From an uncultured Spirochaetales bacterium (GTDB taxonomy: Bacteria; Spirochaetota; Spirochaetia; Sphaerochaetales; Sphaerochaetaceae), in NCBI GenBank assembly GCA_945932505.1, contig CAMEQB010000005.1:1-37742 (forward strand): a stretch of DNA of 37,742 nucleotides. Direction: 5' to 3'. Below, piece after piece: positions 7,872 through 17,800 of this stretch; position 1 is the first letter of the stretch; every line of letters starts with the position of its first letter. The notes beneath the pieces are model-generated. The model did no database searches. It had not been told where the DNA came from and saw nothing but the letters and a program-made list of their open reading frames with translations. Both the position numbers and the translations under genes were made by a program.

Positions 7872-9157
7872 ATCTCCTCTGCCGCCTTATAAACGATCCT
7901 GACCAGGTCTTCAAGGTTCTCTTTCTCAACTGAGCAGTATGCCAGTCTCAGAGTTCTTCCCATAATATTTATAGCACCGACTTCATACTTTGAAAGAAGA
8001 TGCTGTCTAAGCTCCTCAGCGTCTCTTCCCATAGTATCGAAGGCCATGAAATATCCTGAGTTAAATGGATATGGCTGAAGCAGCTTGCTGTCTTTGTATG
8101 CTTCAAGTGTCTTCTGTATGACTCTATATCTCTCACCAACAGTATCGAAAAGGTGCTGCTTGTCTTTATCATACTCCGAGCCCTTCATACCTATCTTCAA
8201 TAGAGACTGGCCGGGTCTGTCACAGTTTGAGACAGTGCATCTTACAGCACCAAGAGTCTTCTTCTCCAAAGCATCCAGCTCCTTTGCTCCAAGAGCCTTT
8301 CCTGCATATGTGATGAATCCTACTCTGAATCCCCATACCATCTCTTCCTTAGTAGCTGCATCGCCTTTTACTGCCAAGATGTTTTCATGAGCGTCAGCGA
8401 AACGGGAAAAGAGTGATTCTTTCTCTGTCTCCTCTTCATAGAAGAGTCCGAAATAAGCATCATCGCTTATTACAAGTATCTTCTTTCCCTTATCTGCTAC
8501 TTCCTTTACAGCCTTTACAATCTCTTCCGCTTCTTTCTTTGATGGTGAGTAACCAGTAGGGTTATTAGGGAAGTTAAGGATCAGTCTAGCTGTATCACCC
8601 TTACACTCCATAAGAGCCTTCTTCATCCCTTCCACGTTGAAGCCGCCATCTTTGAAAGAAGAGAATGTCTTCAATTCTCCTCCGGCAAGATCTTCGAAGA
8701 TCAGCTGATAGTTGTCCCAATAGAGATCAGGGCATACAACTTCATCGCCTTCATCCATAAATAGTGTTGCTATTATGCTGATAGTATGTGTCAGACCTCC
8801 TGTAACAATAGGAGTGGAAGTAAGTTTTCCTTCAAGGGTTGGGTTCTTCTCCACCATGGCCTTCTTCCACATAGCTCTCAATTCTTTATCACCACCGCCT
8901 GGAGCGTAAGAGAAGATTTCTTTCTTTGAGAGGACTCCGGGTACAAATGAAGAATAAATATCGCTGAGGCAGAATGGCTCGCCTTTCTCCTGGGCCAAAC
9001 CTACAGTTGCATTGTATCTTTTGGCCTTCTCTCCAGCTTCAGCAGACTGGGCGACTATACCCTTTGGAAAATACATGTTCTTTCCCTTCTTTCCCAATAA
9101 GTCGTATACACAAGAATCTTTAAGAATATTGTTTAATTCTATTGCCAGTTCCTTCAT
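7862..9157 (-). CDS. PLP-dependent class I/II aminotransferase
   Basis: Fold-type I aminotransferase of 431 residues. Visible landmarks are the cofactor-binding GGLTHTISI, the NFPNNPTGY motif, SDDAYFGLFY with the conserved Asp and Tyr, and the Schiff-base lysine in ATKEEMVWGFRVGF, with an Arg of the substrate site in the same stretch. The pattern resembles aspartate/aromatic aminotransferases, and the exact amino donor cannot be told. A TTG 21 nt upstream extends the frame, but GGAGG lies 6 nt before the ATG at 9157, which is preferred. First gene of a five-gene unit. ligA lies 79 nt upstream on the same strand without a convincing terminator between. Confidence 0.87.
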   Translation of the reverse strand: MKELAIELNNILKDSCVYDLLGKKGKNMYFPKGIVAQSAEAGEKAKRYNATVGLAQEKGEPFCLSDIYSSFVPGVLSKKEIFSYAPGGGDKELRAMWKKAMVEKNPTLEGKLTSTPIVTGGLTHTISIIATLFMDEGDEVVCPDLYWDNYQLIFEDLAGGELKTFSSFKDGGFNVEGMKKALMECKGDTARLILNFPNNPTGYSPSKKEAEEIVKAVKEVADKGKKILVISDDAYFGLFYEEETEKESLFSRFADAHENILAVKGDAATKEEMVWGFRVGFITYAGKALGAKELDALEKKTLGAVRCTVSNCDRPGQSLLKIGMKGSEYDKDKQHLFDTVGERYRVIQKTLEAYKDSKLLQPYPFNSGYFMAFDTMGRDAEELRQHLLSKYEVGAINIMGRTLRLAYCSVEKENLEDLVRIVYKAAEEIWS

Positions 9158-9236
9158 ATTTATCCTCCAGCAAAACAAGATGGAAAAAGAGTAATTATTT
9201 GTTGCCTCTTATGCCAATACTTTCTCAAAAATTCCT

Positions 9237-11351
9237 TTAAAAAAGGAAACCGTCTTGGGGCCCTTCAGACTGCTTTTCACCCAATTTTACGCCTAAAAGG
9301 AGTAAAAACTCATCTTCTGTTATTATTTTGACTCCCAGTTTTTCTGCATCAGCCCTCTTGGAGCCTCCCCCTTTTCCAGCAAGAAGATGGGTTGTCTTAC
9401 TTGTAACGCTGCTTACAGTGCGTCCTCCTCTCATCTCTATCTCTTTCAATGCCTTGGAGCGAGGGTTGAAGTTCTCAAAGGATCCGGTGACACACCAGAC
9501 TTCTCCTGTGAATATCTGAGGCTTATCCTCTTCTTCTTTCTTATCCATTTCTTCCGACACATGGAGACCGATAGCAGTAAGGGCATTAATAGTCGAAAGA
9601 AGGTTGGGGTCTCTGAACGCTTCGATGAGTGTCTTCGCAGTCTCTTCCCCCATCCCTTTAATAGCGAGGAATGGAGCAGTATCTCCCTTCTCTGCTGCAA
9701 GGCGTAGTTTCTCCAAGGAATCGAATCCACCCTCTGAGAGAAGGCGTGCTGTTTTTGTTCCGCAATCAGGAATGCCTAGAGAAGAAAGGACTGTGGCATA
9801 TGGCCTGTTTTTAGATTCCTCAACAGATTTTTTCAGAGCATCCACAGTCTTTTCTCCTATTCCTGGAATCTTCATTTCCAATGCTTTGGAGTAATCGAGA
9901 GTGTAGATGTCTTCTACTCTCTTCAAGAGCTTATTGTTCCATAAAAGCTCAACAGTCTTAGGCCCCATGGAGTCGATATCCATTTGGTCACGGGAAGAGA
10001 AGAAAGATATTCTTCCCTTAGCTTGGTCCGGGCAGTCATAGTTAGGGCAGAAGAGATGAACGCCTTTATGGACAAGCTCAGAGCCGCAGCAAGGGCATGT
10101 AAGAGGTATTTTATAAGTAGTGTTACCCTCTTCATTCTTCTCAACTACTTCTTCTACAGCCGGTATTACGTCCCCTCTCTTTGTAATGGACACTCTGTCT
10201 CCGATAGCAAGTTCAAGGGAGTCTATGTATTCCTGGTTATGAAGAGTAGCGCGCCTAATTGTAGAGCCGCCGAGAGCTACAGGCGCTATCTCAGCCACCG
10301 GTGTTATTCTTCCTGTTCTTCCAACCTGCACAGTGATTCCCAAGAGTGTGGTCTCTGCCTGTGGAGACTCGAATTTATAAGCAATGGCCCATCTTGGGTG
10401 GTGCTCGGTATATCCAAACTCCTGTCTCACATCAAGCTCGTTTATCTTGAACACCAAACCGTCTATTTCATGATCCAGTCCTGGACGCTTTTCTGTCATA
10501 CGTGAAATGTATTCTTTAATATCAGAAAAACCATATCCTGTACCTTCAAGCCCTGCTTCCTTCAGTTTCTCTTCTGCTTCTTCTTTAGTCCTGGAGAAGA
10601 AAGCGAAGTCAGGGTTGATCCTGAAGCCAAGGTCTGAAAGCTTCTTCATTATATGCAAGTGATCTTTTGGGGTAGCCTCCTCGTCTCCCCAGAAGCCTTC
10701 GTAGCAATACATATCCAATGGAATTCTTGCAGCTTCCTGAGACTTTTGGCGTCTTACAGTTCCTGCAGCAAGGTTTCTTGGGTTTGCCGCCTTCTCGTCT
10801 TCAGGTAGTGTTGCATTTACTTTTTCAAACTCTTTCTTTGGAAGATACACTTCCCCTCTTACCGCAATATCCAAAGGCTCTGGAAGAGAGAGGGGGATAG
10901 ATGGTATTGTCACGATATTTGGAGTGACGTCATTTCCAACGCTGCCGTTACCTCTTGTGACAGCTCTGACGAGAATACCATCCTCGTAATAGAGGACCAT
11001 AGATATTCCGTCTATCTTCTCTTCAGCGGCAAAGGAGAGTTCCCCACCCTTTTTTTCAATAGATCTGGAGAAAAAGTCCAAAACGCTTTCATCTGAGTAT
11101 GCTTTATCCAAAGAGAGTACAGGGATAGTGTGCTGCACTTCAGGAAAGTCGTTTGTCAAATCAGAGCCTACTCTCTTTGTTGGGCTATCTGGAGCTGCAA
11201 ACTCAGGGAATTCTTTTTCTAGTGCAATAAGTCTATCTGTAAGTCTATCGTATTCACTGTCTGAAACGAGAGACTTACCTTCTTTATAATATGTATCTTG
11301 GTATATCTTCAGCTTCTGGGCCAAAGAAATCATTTCTTCTTTAACTTCCAT
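9237..11351 (-). CDS. ligA: NAD-dependent DNA ligase LigA
   Basis: Seals nicks in DNA using NAD. The 704-residue protein shows all family domains: N-terminal Ia domain with YYKEGKSLVSDSEYD, adenylation domain with KIDG (catalytic K112), OB fold, a four-Cys zinc finger (about 410-437: CPCCG and CPNYDC), helix-hairpin-helix repeats, and a C-terminal BRCT domain (about 605-690). Length is slightly above the usual 670. The ATG has no Shine-Dalgarno sequence. A TATATT box lies 6 nt upstream, so the message may be leaderless. A second ATG six codons on has AAAGAAG before it but would cut the conserved start. Confidence 0.97.
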   Translation of the reverse strand: MEVKEEMISLAQKLKIYQDTYYKEGKSLVSDSEYDRLTDRLIALEKEFPEFAAPDSPTKRVGSDLTNDFPEVQHTIPVLSLDKAYSDESVLDFFSRSIEKKGGELSFAAEEKIDGISMVLYYEDGILVRAVTRGNGSVGNDVTPNIVTIPSIPLSLPEPLDIAVRGEVYLPKKEFEKVNATLPEDEKAANPRNLAAGTVRRQKSQEAARIPLDMYCYEGFWGDEEATPKDHLHIMKKLSDLGFRINPDFAFFSRTKEEAEEKLKEAGLEGTGYGFSDIKEYISRMTEKRPGLDHEIDGLVFKINELDVRQEFGYTEHHPRWAIAYKFESPQAETTLLGITVQVGRTGRITPVAEIAPVALGGSTIRRATLHNQEYIDSLELAIGDRVSITKRGDVIPAVEEVVEKNEEGNTTYKIPLTCPCCGSELVHKGVHLFCPNYDCPDQAKGRISFFSSRDQMDIDSMGPKTVELLWNNKLLKRVEDIYTLDYSKALEMKIPGIGEKTVDALKKSVEESKNRPYATVLSSLGIPDCGTKTARLLSEGGFDSLEKLRLAAEKGDTAPFLAIKGMGEETAKTLIEAFRDPNLLSTINALTAIGLHVSEEMDKKEEEDKPQIFTGEVWCVTGSFENFNPRSKALKEIEMRGGRTVSSVTSKTTHLLAGKGGGSKRADAEKLGVKIITEDEFLLLLGVKLGEKQSEGPQDGFLF

Positions 11352-11357
11352 AGCTTA

Positions 11358-11363
11358 AATATA
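11358..11363 (-). promoter_or_regulatory. Possible -10 box placing the ligA start at +1
   Basis: TATATT on the minus strand ends 6 nt before the A of the ligA ATG, which is where transcription would begin. No recognisable -35 lies 16-18 bp upstream and no SD is present. Low-confidence evidence for a leaderless message. Confidence 0.3.
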
Positions 11364-11499
11364 GCACAATAACCTTGGTTTAAGGATGATGTAAGTTTTT
11401 ACAATTAGCTCTTTACGATAAAAAACCCTATAACTTTCATATCTCCCCTTTTCGTTTGATTTCTTGCAGGCAGAGGGCAGTAAGTGTTATTGTATTTCT

Positions 11500-13458
11500 A
11501 TGGCTGATCGTAAATCTTTCTCAAGATACACAATGAGATGTGGTATGATTCTTCGTTCTACAGAAGCTGGCAGGAAGCTGGACGGGTTTGATATGCCGGA
11601 ACTTGATTCCAGATTTCTGGTTATAACTGCATCTAACATCCCAGGTAATAACGAAATAAACATAATGGGCACAAAGATGCCTCTTTTGGCGTCTGACTTC
11701 ATCGCATATAAGGGACAACCCTTATTGGTGCTTTTCGGCCCTGATTATGAAAACACCGAGCTTGCTCTTGAGAAGATAAAGGTAAAGACATCTCCCATGG
11801 ATTCCAAGGAAGATTCTTCTGATTTTCCTGATCCCCTGTTCTTCTCTTGGGGACTGGATGAAAACGGAGAGAATGACGAAGAGCGTCAGCAGATGAAGAA
11901 GATTGAGTCCAGCTTTGAGCTTGAGAGCGGAGACGAAGAGTCTTTCAACAGGTTTCCGATCCTCAGCTGGCAGGATTCAAATAATACCATGCATGTAGAG
12001 TGCCCTTCCCAGTGGCAGTCTATGGTAAGAGAGTGTGTGGCATCAGCCCTTAACCGCTCTCCAGAGACTATTACTCTTCATCCAGACAAATATTCTGAAA
12101 AGTATGACGAGTACTTTATAGGCCCTGCTATGTATGCAACCTACACTTCCATAGCTACTTTTATTACAGGAATGCCATGCGAAATGAGGGAATCGTGTAT
12201 TGCAGCAAGGCCTGGAATCTCTTTCCATACTGTCACTTGGATCGATAAAAACAGTAAGCCGAGACATGAAGAGACCACTGTAATAATAGACCAAGGTTAT
12301 TGGGCTATTATGGGAAAGGAACTTCAGAGACAGATAATGGTGAATATTCTTCCAAAATATTCCCTTGAATCTTTCAAAGCCATGATCAGGACACAGCGTA
12401 GTCCAAAGAGGCCAAGTGTATTCTGTGGCTCCATGGTTCATGCAGCATCCCTCTCTTCCCGTGGTATTCATACATCTCGCTTGGCGTTGAAGCTGGATCT
12501 TACTCCTTCTTCTTTTATCCAAGATACAAACAAAGATGCCACAAGGTTCACAGACTGGGCTCCTCGCCATGATCTGACAGATTTAGAAGAGAAAGTAAGA
12601 AGAATATCAAAAGATTCTGATTTCGATAGAAAGTGGTCATCCTCCGCCCTTCACTCCGGGCAGTTTGGTCTTCAAGGATATTTATATGGCATCGGACTGG
12701 CTTCAGGCCTATCAACAGCTGGTTTTTCTACAACTACTGCAAAAGAAAACCAATTTATGGCCCAGCTGTCATATACAACTAAGAAGAATGTAACAGTTTC
12801 AGGATATTTTCCTCAGTCTCTCTCTGGAGACAGAACACTAAAAGAGATTCTGGGTAGGACTTTCTCGGCTACAGACCAGACTGAACTTGTGTTATTTATA
12901 GAAGGGACACAAAAGGCTCCAGACAGCGGTCCTGATATTCTCTCCTTTTATTCTTCTATTTTCCTTACTCAGCTTATGAAGGCCACAATGAAGCTTTCAC
13001 AGCTGACAAGGAAAGAAGACGCTGAGCTTCCTATTACTCTAAGGTTCAACTCACAGAATCTGGCGCTTCCTTGCGAATTTGAGTATTCAGGGTTTGGAAC
13101 AGCAGTGGTGGAGGTGGAAATACCGAAGACTTCTTTGATTCCTGAAGTAAAGAACGTCTGGATTGATATAGCTATAGCCCAGCCTCAGATAAAAGGTCTG
13201 GAACCAAAAATAAAGAGCATCGCACTTGTAGCCTTTGAGAGCCTTGGAGTAAAGTTAGCAAGTAACTTCAACATCAGCGTCAAATGCACTTCAGAAAGAA
13301 AAGATGTTGGAACATACTCTTCTGTAGAGAACTTGGTAAGATCATTGGTGACTTCTGCTCTCTCTTCGGCCTTTTGGCAGGCCACGGGACAAAAGAGCGG
13401 AGTCAAGCTACCTTTCGGCGATAAAGCCATAGAGAGATATTTAGGAGGAGATGAGTAA
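11500..13458 (+). CDS. Molybdenum-hydroxylase-like large subunit, degenerate
   Basis: Resembles the molybdopterin-binding subunit of the xanthine dehydrogenase family. Residues about 8-98 match the a/b hammerhead domain (MILRS, ITASNIPG, YKGQPLLVLFG) and 150-652 follow the two cofactor-binding domains. However, the GGGFGGK-type motif is replaced near 194-205, the RGF-type arginine motif near 330 reads SRGIHTSR, and the GQG motif near 450 reads PQSLSG. A Glu at about 610 may still align with the catalytic Glu. At 652 residues it is shorter than the usual 750 or so. It probably does not bind molybdopterin. Its stop overlaps the next start (TAATG). A frame from TTG 11464 is possible. The ATG at 11500 has no SD but better fits the homologous start. 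Confidence 0.72.
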   Translation: MADRKSFSRYTMRCGMILRSTEAGRKLDGFDMPELDSRFLVITASNIPGNNEINIMGTKMPLLASDFIAYKGQPLLVLFGPDYENTELALEKIKVKTSPMDSKEDSSDFPDPLFFSWGLDENGENDEERQQMKKIESSFELESGDEESFNRFPILSWQDSNNTMHVECPSQWQSMVRECVASALNRSPETITLHPDKYSEKYDEYFIGPAMYATYTSIATFITGMPCEMRESCIAARPGISFHTVTWIDKNSKPRHEETTVIIDQGYWAIMGKELQRQIMVNILPKYSLESFKAMIRTQRSPKRPSVFCGSMVHAASLSSRGIHTSRLALKLDLTPSSFIQDTNKDATRFTDWAPRHDLTDLEEKVRRISKDSDFDRKWSSSALHSGQFGLQGYLYGIGLASGLSTAGFSTTTAKENQFMAQLSYTTKKNVTVSGYFPQSLSGDRTLKEILGRTFSATDQTELVLFIEGTQKAPDSGPDILSFYSSIFLTQLMKATMKLSQLTRKEDAELPITLRFNSQNLALPCEFEYSGFGTAVVEVEIPKTSLIPEVKNVWIDIAIAQPQIKGLEPKIKSIALVAFESLGVKLASNFNISVKCTSERKDVGTYSSVENLVRSLVTSALSSAFWQATGQKSGVKLPFGDKAIERYLGGDE

Positions 13459-13937
13459 TGAAGATAGACTGCACTGTTGACGGTAAGACCCTTACCCTCT
13501 CCCTCAACTCAAATAAACCATTGTCACTGATTCTCCAGGAGAATCTTGATAACCAAAGTAATACAGCACACTGCAAGGGAAGAATGTGTGGACTTTGCGC
13601 TGTCCTTATTGACGGTAAAGCAGAGCTGTCGTGCATGGTACCGGCATTTGAACTGAAAGGAAGAAATATAATGACCTTCGACCAGTTCCAGAAGACCAGG
13701 AACATGAAGGATATAGCCAAGGCTTATGAATTGGAAGGGGTAGAGCCCTGTAAAGATTGTTATGCCTCCCGCTCTATTATTTTTGAGTCTCTTATTTCCT
13801 CGGAGGAAACTACTCCCGATGAAATAAAGAGGACAATGAGCGTGGTCAAATGTAACTGCATGGAGACATCAGACGAAGTGAACATTGTTACAAAAGCTTT
13901 GGACATAAGGAGGAAGAGAAATGTACGAAGGTCTTAA
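13458..13937 (+). CDS. [2Fe-2S] subunit, xanthine dehydrogenase type
   Basis: Small iron-sulphur subunit of molybdenum hydroxylases, 159 residues as usual. All eight ligands are present: C39, C44, C47, C59 for the plant-ferredoxin-like cluster and C98, C101, C132, C134 for the helical-domain cluster. The Gln that precedes the third-quartet Cys in true enzymes (QCGxC) and touches the pterin is a Pro here (EPCKDC), which matches the loss of cofactor motifs in the large subunit. AGGAGG lies upstream inside the large-subunit gene. The gene overlaps the FAD-subunit gene by 17 nt. It likely carries electrons between the FAD subunit and an unknown site. Confidence 0.85.
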   Translation: MKIDCTVDGKTLTLSLNSNKPLSLILQENLDNQSNTAHCKGRMCGLCAVLIDGKAELSCMVPAFELKGRNIMTFDQFQKTRNMKDIAKAYELEGVEPCKDCYASRSIIFESLISSEETTPDEIKRTMSVVKCNCMETSDEVNIVTKALDIRRKRNVRRS

Positions 13938-14835
13938 CTCCCCTTCTATCCATACTCCAGAAAACTTGGCTGAATATAGCCAGACAGTACTCAGATACCC
14001 GAATGTACAGATTTGGGCCGGGGGCACTAATATAATGACACGGCCAAAATCCTACCCATCAAGAAGTACTGACTCAGAGATTGTATATCTTAAGGGTATC
14101 GAGGAACTGAAGAAGATCACAAGAAACGACAGAATGATTGAAATCGGAGCTACCGTCACTTTGGATAGTATTTTGAAAAACCACAGAAACTATATTCCTG
14201 AGGTTTTGAAAGAAAATATCCTTGCCATAGGGAGTCCACTCATCACAGGTCGAGCAACCTTTGGAGGAGCCATAGCTGCCAGAAATCCTATGACTACTCT
14301 CCCTGGCACCCTCATAACTCTTGGAGCCAACGCAGAAGTAAGAAGCGTAAGAAAGAAGACTGTAAAATCCAGGTGGATTCCTATTTCTTTGATGCTCAAC
14401 GAATCAAAGGATGGTATGGTGACTCTCCCTCCAAGAAGTCTCATTACTAGAGTAAGAGTCTCCCTTCTCTCCTCTGACTATTCCTATTTCAGAGAAGAAG
14501 GATCATATATCGACGACCCAGACAATGCTGTGGCAGTGGCATTCACAGCAAGAGAGGGACAGATGGATACTCTCATCAACCCTCACTTTGCCATCACATT
14601 CCCCACCCAGGGCATTGTCTACTCGAAAGATCTTGATAATATTCTTATGCAGCTGCACTTTCCTCTCTCCGAGGAGGAGTTTACGCAGCTATTGCAGATA
14701 ATCTACACCTTCATAAATGCCGTCACTCCCAATATTACCAATCTTCAGAAACGAAGACTCGATAATATTCTTGAAGACATGATCAACGGCATCAACGCAA
14801 AGGTTCTCGCCCCATCTTCAATAGAACAGGGCTAA
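13921..14835 (+). CDS. FAD-binding subunit, xanthine dehydrogenase type
   Basis: FAD subunit of the molybdenum-hydroxylase family (CO dehydrogenase medium-subunit type), 304 residues. The flavin pyrophosphate motif WAGGTNIM (about 32-39) and the second FAD motif RATFGGAIAARNP (about 113-125, usually ATIGGNIA) are kept, as is the IGATVTL strand. The C-terminal domain is short of clear family motifs. SD AGGAGG lies 7 nt before ATG, inside the preceding gene. dnaE begins 15 nt after the stop, with no terminator. It would accept or donate electrons to NAD or another carrier, but the partner reaction is unknown. Confidence 0.82.
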   Translation: MYEGLNSPSIHTPENLAEYSQTVLRYPNVQIWAGGTNIMTRPKSYPSRSTDSEIVYLKGIEELKKITRNDRMIEIGATVTLDSILKNHRNYIPEVLKENILAIGSPLITGRATFGGAIAARNPMTTLPGTLITLGANAEVRSVRKKTVKSRWIPISLMLNESKDGMVTLPPRSLITRVRVSLLSSDYSYFREEGSYIDDPDNAVAVAFTAREGQMDTLINPHFAITFPTQGIVYSKDLDNILMQLHFPLSEEEFTQLLQIIYTFINAVTPNITNLQKRRLDNILEDMINGINAKVLAPSSIEQG

Positions 14836-14850
14836 TTTGAGGAAATAATA

Positions 14851-17800
14851 TTGAGTAATTTTGTTCATCTACACAACCACAGCGACTTTTCACTCCTTGA
14901 CTCAGCAGCTTCTATTCCTCGCTATATAGCGAAATGCAAGGAATATGGCATGAATGCATTGGCACTGACCGACCATGGAAACATGTATGGCGCCGTTACT
15001 TTCTATAAAGCATGCAAAGACAATGGCATAAACCCTTTGGTGGGATGTGAGTTTTACTACACCCACGACAGGCATGTAAAAGATCCATCTGCCAAATATT
15101 ACCATTTGATCCTTATAGCCATGTCAGACAAAGGCTACCACAATCTTATGGAGTTGAACTCTATTGCATGGAAAGAAGGTTATTACTACAAACCAAGAAT
15201 CGACGATGAGAGCCTTTTGTCTCATAGCGAGGATCTTATATGCCTTTCAGCCTGCGTCTCAGGAGAAATTCCTCGCCTTATCTTGGGTGGAAAAATAGCA
15301 GAAGCCAAAGAAAGGATTCTTTGGTTCAAGAATTTATTCGGTGATAGATACTACTTAGAGATACAGAACCATGGACTGGAAGAAGAACAGATTGTTCTGA
15401 GAGAAATGCCAAAGTTATCGAAAGAGATGGATGTTCCTCTCGTCTGTACCAACGATATCCACTACATAGATAAAAGTGACTGGAATGCCCATGACACTCT
15501 TATCTGCATAGGAACCCAATCCAAGAAAACAGATAAGAACAGGATGAGATATAAAGAAGGAGAGTTCTACTTCAGATCCCCAGAGGAGATGGAGGAGCTT
15601 TTCAAAGATTTCCCTGAAGCTATTGAAAATACTGGGAAAATTGCGGAACGCTGCCAGCTTACAATTAACTTCCCGGGTCCTGTCCTTCCTAAGTGTCAGA
15701 TTCCACCACAATATAAAGATGATGCAGAATACCTAACCGCCCTTTCTTATGAAGGTTTGACAACAAGATATCCAAACGCAGAGGGAGAAGAACTGGAGAA
15801 GCTGAAACAACGCCTACAGTATGAATTGGACATCATCATAAAGATGGACTTCCCTGCTTACTTCTTGATCGTCAGAGACTATATTCACTGGGCCAAGACC
15901 CACGATATTCCAGTAGGTCCTGGAAGAGGATCAGGAGCTGGTTCTCTTGTAGCCTACACTACTACGATTACAGATGTAGACCCTATAAAATACAATCTCC
16001 TTTTCGAAAGATTCTTGAACCCTGAACGTGTCTCCCTCCCAGACTTCGACGTCGACTTCTGCTTCGAAAGAAGAGGAGAAGTAATCGACTATGTCACTGA
16101 GCATTATGGACACGACTCTGTAGGACAGATCACTACCTTCGGTACTCTGAAGCCGAAAGCTGTAGTAAAGGATGTATGTAGAGTCCTTGATATTCCTTTC
16201 GACGAATCAAATAAGATTACAGCTTTGGTTCCTGATGAAATTCCTGGAATGAAGAAGTGGCACCTTCCCGACGCCTTGAAGTTTGAGAAGAAGCTTCAGG
16301 ATGTAAGAGACAGAGGAGGTATTTATGAAGAGCTCTTCGATACAGCAATAAGACTAGAAGGCCTTAACAGACACACATCCTTACATGCTGCAGGTGTAGT
16401 CATCGGAAGAGAGCCATTGGACAAATATGTTCCTCTCTGTGTTCCTGATCAGAAGAGCGGAGGACTCGCAAGCCAGTACACCATGCTTCAGATTGAAGAG
16501 TGCGGACTTGTCAAGATGGACTTCTTGGGTCTTAAGACTCTTACTCTCCTAAAGCACGCTGTAGACTTGATACATAAGAGGGAACCAGATTTCGACCTGA
16601 ATAAAATCAGCGATACAGATAAGAATACTTTCGACATGCTTTGCCGTGGAGACTCCGCTTACGTCTTCCAGTTTGAATCGGCAGGTATGCAGGATATTCT
16701 GAAACAGGCCCAGCCAAGCACTATAGAAGAGCTGGTTGCTCTCAACGCCCTCTATAGACCGGGCCCTATGCAGTTTATTCCGAAGTACATCGACTCCAAG
16801 TGGGGAAGAACACCAATCACATACCCTGACCCTGCCCTGGAACCTATATTGAAGACTACTTATGGAGTAATCGTATATCAGGAACAGGTTATGCAGACAG
16901 CTCAGATCATCGCAGGATATACTCTTGGTGAAGCAGATATCCTGAGAAGAATCATGGGTAAAAAGAAGGTGGAAGCCCTAGCAAAGGAGCTTGTAAAGTT
17001 TAAGGCTGGAGCTGTCAAGAAAGGATATACTGAAGAGCACGCTGAAGAAATATTCCACATGCTGGAGCCATTTGCAGGATATGGATTCAACAAGTCCCAT
17101 GCCGTTGCATACTCCATCGTCGCTTATCAGACAGCATACCTAAAGGCAAACTACAACACTGAATTCCTGGCTGCAAACTTGACAAACGAAATGAACAGTC
17201 CGGACAAGTTCAAAGAATATTTGAATCTTGCTCCGAAATATGGAATCAAAGTAGTCCCTCCTTCAATAAATAGATCTGAGACTCAGTTCTCTGTCGATAA
17301 CGGTGAGATTTTATATGGACTAGCAGCCATTAAGAATGTGGGAGCCAACGTAGTAGACTCCATCATCGCAGAAAGAGAGAAGAACGGACCATATAAATCA
17401 TTTATGGACTTCTTGTCTCGTCAGGGAGAGACTACTCTCAACTCAAGACTCGTGGAGTGTCTCATCAAGGCAGGATGCTTCGATGAACTTGGTACAGACA
17501 GGGCAGTGCTTCTTGCAAACCTTGATGAAGCTTTCCGTTTCGACAAGGCCCAGAAATCACAATCCGCCTTCGGTCAGCTCTCACTCTTCGGAGGAGAAGA
17601 AGAGGATATGCTGGGAGAGTTTGAAATGAAGAGTGCAGATCCTCTTCCATTCTTGGAGAAGCTGAAGATGGAGAAGGAGCTCTTAGGTTTCTATATCTCA
17701 GGTCATCCTTTGGATAGTTACGAGAAGGAGATAAACGAGTGTGTGAAAGTAAATGTCTCCGATCCCGATACTATTATTCTTGGCCAAGATACTCAGATTA

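Noticed and set aside
12043-12570. Minus-strand frame opposite the hydroxylase-like large subunit
   Set aside because: No ribosome site or family pattern, and it falls within a gene that has operon context.
11500-13458. Pseudogene of a molybdenum hydroxylase
   Set aside because: The frame is open over 652 codons, start and stop are coupled to neighbours, and the partner genes are intact, which argues for a working but changed protein.
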